Assembly (NCBI GenBank): GCA_029260055.1
Contig: JAJDDX010000263.1
Coordinates: 1-54,982 of the forward strand
Reading direction: 5' to 3'
Length of the DNA stretch: 54,982 nucleotides
DNA from: Phycisphaerae bacterium
GTDB taxonomy: Bacteria; Planctomycetota; Phycisphaerae; UBA1845
In this document: positions 1 to 6,251 of the stretch, piece after piece
Numbering within the stretch: the stretch's first letter is position 1
How the letters are laid out: each line of letters opens with the position of its first letter
The notes under the pieces: generated by a model
Told to the model about the DNA's origin: nothing
The model's input: the letters and a program-made list of their open reading frames with translations, nothing else
Databases searched by the model: none
Made by a program: the position numbers and the translations under genes

Positions 1-75
1 GTCCTCCGGGCAGGTAACCGATGTCCCATGGCCACCGAGGAGACGACCGCCATCTATTGATCCCATGCCGCGACG

Positions 76-123
76 ATCATCGGCTCCCCCATCTCACCGC
101 TTCGCTAATGAGATGGGCCACCC
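76..123 (-). repeat. REP-like hairpin, family 1, copy a
   Basis: Read on the minus strand the element is GGGTGG, a 9-bp stem CCCATCTCA, a 12-nt loop, the stem TGAGATGGG, then GGAGCCGATG. The GTGG just before the stem occupies the place of the GTAG/GGAG tetranucleotide that RAYT proteins recognise beside REP hairpins in other bacteria. Confidence 0.75.
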
Positions 124-171
124 AACGATCATCGAGCTCGCCCTCTTCTTGTGCTTGAGGCGTTCGGCGCT

Positions 172-255
172 CCGATGGGTGGCCCATGTCCTTCGATGGG
201 TGGCCCATGTCCTCCGATGGGTGGCCCATGTCCTCTGGACATGGGGGAGACGATG
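172..255 (+). repeat. Three 21-bp tandem units running into a REP-like hairpin (copy b)
   Basis: Units 172-192, 193-213 and 214-234 are identical except for the first base of the middle one. Each unit is the left half of a REP element: GGGTGG followed by the stem arm CCCATGTCC. Only the third is completed by a right arm, GGACATGGG (237-245), and the tail GGAGACGATG (246-255). The array therefore looks like repeated copying of the half that contains the putative recognition tetranucleotide. Confidence 0.8.
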
Positions 256-378
256 CTAGATGCTCCGAGCCGGTGTTCCGCCCCGTCCGGACGGGCGACC
301 CGCGTCCTCGGGGCGGGTAGCCGATGTCCCATGGCCACCGAGTAGACGACCGCCATCTAGTGATCCCATGCCGCAACC

Positions 379-426
379 ATCATCGGCTCCCCCATCTCAC
401 CGCTTCGCTAATGAGATGGGCCACCC
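379..426 (-). repeat. REP-like hairpin, family 1, copy c
   Basis: Same stem, loop and flanks as copy a, as part of the 123-bp direct repeat. Stem arms are 391-399 and 412-420 with a 12-nt loop. It lies about 105 bases before the transposase start. Confidence 0.75.
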
Positions 427-477
427 GGGTAGGCATGGCGTTTGACTTGGAGGACGGATAGCCCGTGCCCGCTGGAT

Positions 478-514
478 GGGTGGCTCCTGCCTGCTGGACA
501 TAGGGGAGACGACG
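478..514 (+). repeat. Degenerate REP-like remnant
   Basis: GGGTGG at 478-483 and GGACATAGG GGAGACGACG at 496-514 match the two ends of the family 1 element, but the left stem arm has drifted and no longer pairs well. It lies directly upstream of the transposase gene. Confidence 0.45.
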
Positions 515-530
515 ACATACGTTCCAAACC

Positions 531-1112
531 ATGCCCACCCATCTTCGCAGGCACGACGAACCGGGCGATTCTCACTTCTGGACGATCTCCTGCCTGCGTC
601 GCCTCGCGTTCTTCCATGACGACGGTATGAAACTCGTCGTGGTCGAAGGACTCCGTGTGCTTCAGCAGCGATATGGCGCCTGCCTGATCGGCTACGTCAT
701 CATGCCCGAGCACCTGCATCTGCTCATCTACCCGCACGCGCGCGGAGACGACCAGCCGATTCCGATCTCCACGCTGCTGCACGCATTCAAGAAGCATGTC
801 GGATTCCACGGTAAGCAGCGGCTGCGCGACGTGTGGCGTGCCCGAGGCCAACTCTGGTCGAAGCCGCTCAACACCTGGGCACGCGGCGACAAGCGGGAGC
901 AGAGCATCTGGACTGTCCGTGGATACGACTTCAACGTGCGCAGCGATGAGAAGCTGCGGGAGAAGCTCGACTACTGCCACAAGAACCCGCTGACCAGGGG
1001 CCTTGTCGAGCGGGCCGAGGATTGGCCTTGGAGCAGCTATCGGTTCTACGAATTCGGAGACGAGTCGGTCTTGAAGATGGACTGGGACGGTTGCTGGCCC
1101 ATCATCTGGTGA
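531..1112 (+). CDS. REP-associated tyrosine transposase (RAYT, Y1 HUH nuclease)
   Basis: 193 aa, the usual RAYT size. Established family role: a single-strand endonuclease related to IS200/IS605 transposases that nicks beside REP hairpins and is thought to spread them. Seen: the HUH pair in PEHLHLL (His61, His63), the catalytic tyrosine context KLDYCHKNP (Tyr148) and the family signature DWPWSSY (164-170). No accessory protein or resolvase lies nearby. REP-like hairpins flank the gene on both sides within about 150 bases, the expected setting for a domesticated RAYT. I see no clear Shine-Dalgarno sequence before the ATG. The key residues are intact, so the enzyme may be active. Family assignment is firm; activity is inference. 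Confidence 0.93.
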   Translation: MPTHLRRHDEPGDSHFWTISCLRRLAFFHDDGMKLVVVEGLRVLQQRYGACLIGYVIMPEHLHLLIYPHARGDDQPIPISTLLHAFKKHVGFHGKQRLRDVWRARGQLWSKPLNTWARGDKREQSIWTVRGYDFNVRSDEKLREKLDYCHKNPLTRGLVERAEDWPWSSYRFYEFGDESVLKMDWDGCWPIIW

Positions 1113-1125
1113 TCGGAGACCGCGA

Positions 1126-1175
1126 CCATCATCGGCTCCCCCACCTCACCGCTTCGCTAATGAGGTGGGCCACCC
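1126..1175 (-). repeat. REP-like hairpin, family 1, copy d
   Basis: Stem CCCACCTCA (1140-1148) with TGAGGTGGG (1161-1169) and the same 12-nt loop as copies a and c. The T-to-C change in one arm is matched by A-to-G in the other, so pairing is kept. It lies between the transposase stop and the end of ispG. Confidence 0.75.
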
Positions 1176-1198
1176 ATCAGGACGAACGAGCGACCGCA

Positions 1199-2401
1199 CT
1201 ACGGCTGGACGTTCAGTGGGATCGAGCCGTCTTTGCGCGGCAGCGGATCGGGCGGCGTGATCGTGACGTCGCGGCCGGTCAGCACGACTTCGCCGCTTTC
1301 GACTCGTTTCGAGAACGCCAGCGTCTCGTCGTAAAGGGCATCGAGCATCTCCGCTTCGCTCACCGTCCGCGTCTGCTTGCCCTGTACATAGATGATGCCT
1401 CGCCCTTTGCCGGCGAAGACCGCCACATCCGCGCCCTCCGCCTCGCCGGGCCCATTGACGACGCACCCCATCACCGCGACCTTCACCGGCGTCTTGATCG
1501 TCGCGAGCTTCTGACGCACTTCGGCCACCAGCTTGATCAGATCGATCTCGATGCGGCCACAGGTGGGGCACGCGATCAACTCCGGCTCGAGCCTGTTGCG
1601 CAGCCCGAGCGAGCAGAGCAATTCCTTGGCATCCTCGACCTCGTGGATCGGGTCGGCGGCGTAGGAGATGCGGATGGTGTCGCCGATTCCCATGGCCAGT
1701 AGCGATCCCAGTGCCGCGATCGACCGAATGCGGCCTGTTTCCGGCGGTCCGGCATGCGTCACGCCGAGGTGCAGCGGCAGATCGAATCGCTCGCTCAATG
1801 CGCGGTAGGCGTCGATGACGTAGCCGGCATCGATGCTCTTGGCCGCCAGCACGACATCGTGGAAGTTGTTTTCGTCGAAGATCCGCATGTAGTCCTCGAC
1901 GGTTTGGACCATGAGACGGATCAACTCCGAGCGCGGGTCGGTCTGGATACCGGCCTTCTGAGCGGCTCGCCGGTCGTGATCGGCTCGTTCGACGACGCTT
2001 CCCTCGTTGACACCGACCCGAATCGGCACGCCCCGTTCCCGGCATGCGGCGATCACCCGATCGACCTGTTTGCGGTCTCGGATGTTGCCCGGGTTGAGCC
2101 GAATCTTGTGGACGCCGGCCTCGACGGCCTCCAGGGCCCGTTCGAAGTGATAGTGGACGTCGGCGATGATCGGAACCGGCGACTGGTCGAGGATGCCCGG
2201 AAGAGCGGCCGTATCGCTCTTTTCAGGCACGGCAACCCGCACGAGGTCGCAGCCCGCCTCGGCCAGGCAGCGGATTTGCGCAACCGTGGCGTCGACGTCG
2301 CGTGTATAGGTGGAGGTCATGGACTGGATCGAAATCGGGGCTAAACCGCCGATCGGGACCGAGCCGACTCGCACTTGCCTTGTTTTTTTTCGTGGAATCA
2401 T
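1199..2401 (-). CDS. ispG: 4-hydroxy-3-methylbut-2-en-1-yl diphosphate synthase (IspG/GcpE)
   Basis: Penultimate enzyme of the MEP pathway: it converts methylerythritol cyclodiphosphate to HMBPP using a [4Fe-4S] cluster, in the cytoplasm. At 400 aa this is the compact bacterial type without the inserted domain of plant and chlamydial forms. Seen: N-terminal TIM-barrel with SIQSMTSTYTRD, the block VHKIRLNPGNI, and the cluster ligands Cys278 and Cys281 in CPTCGR, Cys313 in GCVVNGPGE, and Glu320. The ATG start fits the family N-terminus, although I see no strong ribosome site. The gene stands alone, divergent from the envelope set at 2638 and tail to tail with the RAYT region. Confidence 0.97.
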   Translation of the reverse strand: MIPRKKTRQVRVGSVPIGGLAPISIQSMTSTYTRDVDATVAQIRCLAEAGCDLVRVAVPEKSDTAALPGILDQSPVPIIADVHYHFERALEAVEAGVHKIRLNPGNIRDRKQVDRVIAACRERGVPIRVGVNEGSVVERADHDRRAAQKAGIQTDPRSELIRLMVQTVEDYMRIFDENNFHDVVLAAKSIDAGYVIDAYRALSERFDLPLHLGVTHAGPPETGRIRSIAALGSLLAMGIGDTIRISYAADPIHEVEDAKELLCSLGLRNRLEPELIACPTCGRIEIDLIKLVAEVRQKLATIKTPVKVAVMGCVVNGPGEAEGADVAVFAGKGRGIIYVQGKQTRTVSEAEMLDALYDETLAFSKRVESGEVVLTGRDVTITPPDPLPRKDGSIPLNVQP

Positions 2402-2637
2402 GGTCGCTACGCCAGCCGGCCGGTTCCGGGTCCGATCATTCTAGAAACCACGCCTTCGGAGTGTCAAACGAGCCGATTACACCTTGACGCCCCGCCATGG
2501 CGGTGGTTTCCTATAGCGTTGTTCTGGCGCGACCCATCGGTCGCCCGTAGGCGTCCGGCATCGGACATCGCGGCGTGGCGGTGGTCGCTGCCCTTAAGCC
2601 AAGTCTAACTGATTCAGAGGAATAGGGAGGTCTTTGG

Positions 2638-3678
2638 ATGTTGGTCACGAATCGTCGCATCGTATTTGCACTGGGTCTGCTGGCTGTAACGGCTCTTGCC
2701 GGTTGCGGCGGCGGCGAGAAGGCATTTGTCGAGTTCAGCTACGTGGTCGAGCCCACGCGCGGTCTGCCGCCGGGCATGAAGACCATCATCATCCAGCCGG
2801 CGTCTCTGGGCCCGAACACGGACCCGAAGTGGTCCGACCTCGTCGCCGAGGTTATGCAGACTCTGGTCAATGAGGCGCGCATCAACTACGGCGCGGAGGT
2901 GATGGTATCGGATCGTCGCGACACGCAGATCAGCTTTGATGAGGCCGACCTCGCCGCGGCGGGCATGTCGACCGGCCAAGCCGGCAGCGGCGGAGTGCTC
3001 GACGCCGCCCAGGGTGCTATCCTCAGTAACATCAACGTGAAGGTCGAGAAGCACGTCGGCAAGCAGCGGACCATCTCGGGCCTGAGCGGCTCGGCCTACG
3101 GCGGACGCCACTGGGGCGGCGGCGGCGGCAGCGTACGCACGCAGGAGGTCGAAACCGTCACGCGCAACATGACGGTACAGGCATCGTTCAAGCTGCTGGA
3201 CGCGGGCAACAACCGCGTGTGGGAGCACTACACGCCCAAGACTTTCCAGGGCACCGACAAGACCGAGGCGAGCCCGTTCTTCGGATCGAGCCAGACGGAA
3301 GCGGAGCTCACGCCGCAGGACAAGATCATCGGCACGTTGGTCGAGAAGGCCGCCAGGCAGTTCATCTCGCGTCTGGTGCCCTGCACGATCATCGCCGAGG
3401 CAGAGGTCGTCTCCAGCGGCCACGAAGCCAGCGTCAACGGCGTCAAGATGCTTCGCGCCGAGATGTACGCCGAAGCGCTGGGCAACTTCAAGATGGCCTT
3501 AGCCGAGAACCCGGACGACCACTGTTCGTCGTTCGGTGCCGGCGTGGCCTCTGAGGCCACCGGCCAATACGGCAACGCGCTGAAGTACTACAAGCGGGCT
3601 TGCGCGGGAGCGGCTGAGCCGAAATACGTGGTCGCACGCGACCGCGTGAAGGACTACGGCACGCGCGTCCGCAAATAG
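2638..3678 (+). CDS. Outer-envelope lipoprotein, CsgG/LpoB-like with TPR-like C-terminus
   Basis: 346 aa. The N-terminal signal ends in a lipobox LAGC with Cys23 as the lipidated residue. Residues about 30-245 have a CsgG/LpoB-like look: short strands such as MKTIIIQPA, then a helix with LVAEVMQTLVNEA, then a long excursion with a Gly-rich stretch (about 154-165). Residues about 275-330 read as two TPR-like hairpins (YAEALGNFKMALAENP and YGNALKYYKRA). GGGAGG at 2625-2630 supports the ATG. It is followed by an LPP20-repeat protein and a small lipoprotein on the same strand. A role in an envelope assembly or secretion complex is inference from fold resemblance; the exact function is unknown. 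Confidence 0.75.
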   Translation: MLVTNRRIVFALGLLAVTALAGCGGGEKAFVEFSYVVEPTRGLPPGMKTIIIQPASLGPNTDPKWSDLVAEVMQTLVNEARINYGAEVMVSDRRDTQISFDEADLAAAGMSTGQAGSGGVLDAAQGAILSNINVKVEKHVGKQRTISGLSGSAYGGRHWGGGGGSVRTQEVETVTRNMTVQASFKLLDAGNNRVWEHYTPKTFQGTDKTEASPFFGSSQTEAELTPQDKIIGTLVEKAARQFISRLVPCTIIAEAEVVSSGHEASVNGVKMLRAEMYAEALGNFKMALAENPDDHCSSFGAGVASEATGQYGNALKYYKRACAGAAEPKYVVARDRVKDYGTRVRK

Positions 3679-3728
3679 TCGCCACCGCCCCCGGCCGGCA
3701 CGAGCCGCCGATAACGCCATGGAATTGA

Positions 3729-3756
3729 CGCCGGGGCCCAACCTTGGGCCCCGGCG
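3729..3756 (+). terminator. Strong hairpin between the first two envelope genes
   Basis: A perfect 13-bp stem (3729-3741 with 3744-3756) and a 2-nt loop, very GC-rich. No T-run follows, so it may be an RNA-stabilising hairpin or a weak terminator that partly separates the genes at 2638 and 3880. Confidence 0.5.
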
Positions 3757-3879
3757 CGTGTCATATTCGTTGCACGATGTGCGGTTGCGCCCCGTCATGC
3801 GTCTTATTCGGGGCATCGCCGCACGGGTCATCCGACCGGAAGAAGACCCAGGTAGACCAACTTCGAGAGGAACTTCGCG

Positions 3880-5187
3880 ATGGTAAGAAGAATCGGTTTA
3901 TGGGGAATCGTAGCCGGGTGTACGCTCGGCCTCGCATCGACGGCCTTCGCGCAAGACCCGGCAAAGGCCGCGCAGAACAAGCTCCTCGCCAAGCGCGCCG
4001 CGGAAGCGGACTGCTTTCGCAAGCTGGCCGAGACCGTGTACGGCCTGGAGCTCTCGTCCGACACCTACGTTCGCGACTTCGTCACGGAGAGTGACGAGAT
4101 CAGGACGTCCGTCGACGAGTTCGTGAAAGGCGTGCGGCTGGGTACGCCGCTTTACTATGACGACGGTTCCTGCGAGGTGGTAGGCGAGGTGACGGTCGCC
4201 AAACTCGTGACGCATCTCAAGGAACTTCACACGCGCCACTACGACGGCGACGACATCCACGCCACCGACTTCGAGAAGATCACGCAGAAGGTAAAACGAG
4301 ACGTCATCAAGGTGACCGGCATGGGCGCTCCGCGTCCGGAAGTGCCGGCCGGCTTCGAAGACGCGATCGACGGCCTTCCCGACGGGTACACACCCTCACC
4401 GAGCGTGCCGCCGATCTGGAAGACGGTCGGACCACAAGCTCGCCTGATGGCCATTCGGGCGGCCGAAGTGGACGCCATGCGCCGCCTCCTGGAGCGCATC
4501 AAGGGCCTGCGTCTCAACTCGAACACGCTGGTGCGGGACTTCGTGACTGAATCGGACGAGATTCGCACGCACAGTCGCGGCATCGTGATCGGCGCGTCGC
4601 AGGTCAGCCGCTACCTCCACAACGACGAACTCATCGCCGAGGTCACGATGGAAGTCGCGGTCGAGAAGGTATTCACGAAGCTCAAGGAGCTACACAGCGC
4701 CCACTACGACGGCGACGACGTATCCACGACCGACATCGTCAAGGTGCAGAAGTCGATCCGTCGGAAGATGATCCGCGAGACCGGCATGGGCGTCCCGCCG
4801 TCGAAGTTCCTGCAGAAGGCCAAGAGCGCCGGCGTGAACATGCCCGATTGGATGGGACGCGTCATCAGCGCCACCGGCTCGGGCACCGACCCGGCACTGC
4901 CGAGTGCCCAGGGCAAGCTCAAAGCCGCCCGCGCGGCCGAGCAGGACGCGAAGCGACGATTGGCCGAGCAGATCTACGGCCTGACGATCGACTCGAGCAC
5001 GACGGTACAGGACTTCGTCACCGAGCACGACGAGATCGCCTCGCAGGTGCGCGCCGTGCTGACGGGCGCGGTGGTCGGCGACCCCACGTACAACGACGAC
5101 ATGGTCACGATTCAGGTCACCATGCCGGCGGCCGAGGTGTGGGCGATCGTCAATCAGTATTCCATCGTCCTCCAGCGCCGCGGCTAA
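3880..5187 (+). CDS. Exported protein with three LPP20-like domains
   Basis: 435 aa with a signal peptide cleaved near AFA|Q (residues 23-26). Three copies of one domain follow, at about 36-115, 186-272 and 347-428. Each holds an alpha helix with RAAExDxxRRLxExIxGL, then the block DFVTExDEI, then strands ending in a VTM or VTV motif. This is the LPP20 pattern known from the Helicobacter lipoprotein and the N-terminal domain of FlgT. Here the protein has no lipobox, so it is probably periplasmic. GAGAGG at 3865-3870 supports the start. The pairing with a CsgG-like lipoprotein suggests one envelope complex (inference). The three-domain arrangement within one chain is the unusual part. Confidence 0.82.
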   Translation: MVRRIGLWGIVAGCTLGLASTAFAQDPAKAAQNKLLAKRAAEADCFRKLAETVYGLELSSDTYVRDFVTESDEIRTSVDEFVKGVRLGTPLYYDDGSCEVVGEVTVAKLVTHLKELHTRHYDGDDIHATDFEKITQKVKRDVIKVTGMGAPRPEVPAGFEDAIDGLPDGYTPSPSVPPIWKTVGPQARLMAIRAAEVDAMRRLLERIKGLRLNSNTLVRDFVTESDEIRTHSRGIVIGASQVSRYLHNDELIAEVTMEVAVEKVFTKLKELHSAHYDGDDVSTTDIVKVQKSIRRKMIRETGMGVPPSKFLQKAKSAGVNMPDWMGRVISATGSGTDPALPSAQGKLKAARAAEQDAKRRLAEQIYGLTIDSSTTVQDFVTEHDEIASQVRAVLTGAVVGDPTYNDDMVTIQVTMPAAEVWAIVNQYSIVLQRRG

Positions 5188-5238
5188 CTGGATGGCGCAA
5201 TTAACGAAACGAACGTGAATCAAGGGAGATCAAGACCC

Positions 5239-5442
5239 ATGAGATCCATTCGGACACTGATGCTTTGCGGGCTCTGCGCCTTCATCGCGGGGGCGTTGTC
5301 GCTCGGGTGCGACACTACGTCTCACAAGACGGTACGCACGTACGAGTACGACGACACGCCGAAAGAGAAGCGGAGCGAGAGCGACAAGCTCGACTCCGAG
5401 TACAAGATGGAATCGGAAGGTGAGATGAAGGGGCGCGACTAA
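5239..5442 (+). CDS. Small putative lipoprotein
   Basis: 67 aa from the ATG at 5239, chosen because GGGAGA (5224-5229) lies 9 bases before it; an in-frame GTG at 5215 has no such site. A hydrophobic signal (residues 5-23) ends SLGC with Cys24 as likely lipid attachment site, although Ser at -3 is not the ideal lipobox residue. The mature part is about 44 charged residues rich in Glu, Lys, Asp and Ser, probably disordered. It is the last gene before the terminator at 5486. Its role is unknown; context suggests the same envelope complex as the two genes before it. Confidence 0.65.
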   Translation: MRSIRTLMLCGLCAFIAGALSLGCDTTSHKTVRTYEYDDTPKEKRSESDKLDSEYKMESEGEMKGRD

Positions 5443-5475
5443 GAGCCGCGTGACCGCTCGCCGCACAAAGCGGAC

Positions 5476-5533
5476 GAAAACACAGCGCGCCCGTGGGGAT
5501 CAAACGCGATTCTCCACGGGCGCGTTTTCGTTT
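5476..5533. terminator. Bidirectional rho-independent terminator
   Basis: Stem arms 5486-5496 and 5514-5524 (11 bp, CGCGCCCGTGG) are followed by TTTTCGTTT on the plus strand and preceded by an A-rich stretch (5476-5480) that acts as a short T-run on the minus strand. It lies between the convergent genes ending at 5442 and 5554. Confidence 0.85.
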
Positions 5534-5553
5534 ACGCGACCGGCGTCACGCCG

Positions 5554-6168
5554 TCACGCTTCGTAGAACTTGGCCATGAGGAACGTATCGCCGTACGAAC
5601 CGTCGGAAAGCTGCACGTCGCGGCGAAGCCGGCCCTCCTCGACGAAGCCGAGGGACTCATAGAGCCCGATCGCCCGCGTGTTACTCGCGAAAACGGCGAG
5701 CCGCATCTTGCGCAAGCCGATGAGCCGTCCCCACTCGACGAGCCACGTCATCATCGTTCGGCCCACACCTTGGTGCCAGAACGCCTTCAACACCGCCAGC
5801 CCGACCTCCGTGTGATGGGAATGACGCTTGAATTTCAGCGGCGATGCCCCGCCACAGGCAATGATGCGTCCGTCAACGATCGCCACCAGCGCGATCGCCC
5901 CGTGCTTGTCCGTGTGGTCGCGGATGAACTCCCGCTCTTGTTCGAGCGTCATCTGGAATTCGCCCGGCAAGTAGTTCAGGAAGTCGCTCTCGGCGTGGGT
6001 TTGCGGCAGGAACTCGAGCAACTCAGCCGCATCGTCTTCCGTGATCAGCCTCAGTACACACGCCCGGCCGTCCGTAAGCGCGAAGTCGAACGGTAACGAT
6101 GAGCCCATTTTGCTGTCGGAGGTCTGCGCGCGATCCATGGCACGTGAGTCTATCGCGATAGGCGCCAC
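5554..6168 (-). CDS. GNAT-family N-acetyltransferase
   Basis: 204 aa. Transfers an acetyl group from acetyl-CoA to an amine; the closest pattern is RimL/SpeG-like. Seen: the acetyl-CoA pyrophosphate loop HQGVGRTMM (132-140), the helix after it, then Asn163 and Tyr170 in NTRAIGLYESLGF, which is the usual end of the fold. Residues 1-30 are not conserved family sequence, and ATG codons at residue 11 or 21 could be the true start. The gene is downstream of array gene A on the same strand, 83 bases away, but nothing ties its function to the array. The substrate is unknown. Confidence 0.88.
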   Translation of the reverse strand: MAPIAIDSRAMDRAQTSDSKMGSSLPFDFALTDGRACVLRLITEDDAAELLEFLPQTHAESDFLNYLPGEFQMTLEQEREFIRDHTDKHGAIALVAIVDGRIIACGGASPLKFKRHSHHTEVGLAVLKAFWHQGVGRTMMTWLVEWGRLIGLRKMRLAVFASNTRAIGLYESLGFVEEGRLRRDVQLSDGSYGDTFLMAKFYEA

Positions 6169-6251
6169 ACAGAAAGGCTACGGACGACGCGCGCAAGCGA
6201 ACTGCCGCCCTCTCTGACGGCAGCGCCGATGAGCCCCGCTGGATCGCCGCC

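Larger units (their letters stand above)
1..426. repeat. 123-bp direct repeat pair (1-123 and 304-426)
   Basis: Bases 1-123 and 304-426 align without gaps and differ at about 7 positions by eye. Each copy ends in a reverse-oriented REP-like hairpin (stems 88-96/109-117 and 391-399/412-420). The 180 bases between them hold tandem half-REPs. The left copy starts at the window edge, so the repeat may extend further. No gene is supported in 1-530; the short open frames there follow the repeats. Confidence 0.85.

Noticed and set aside
172-234. Short tandem repeats as a possible CRISPR array
   Set aside because: Units abut with no spacers, and each is half of a REP-like hairpin; no cas genes are present.
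65-445. Several 60-100-codon open frames in the first 450 bases
   Set aside because: They overlap each other on both strands and follow the repeat structure; none has a ribosome site or domain.
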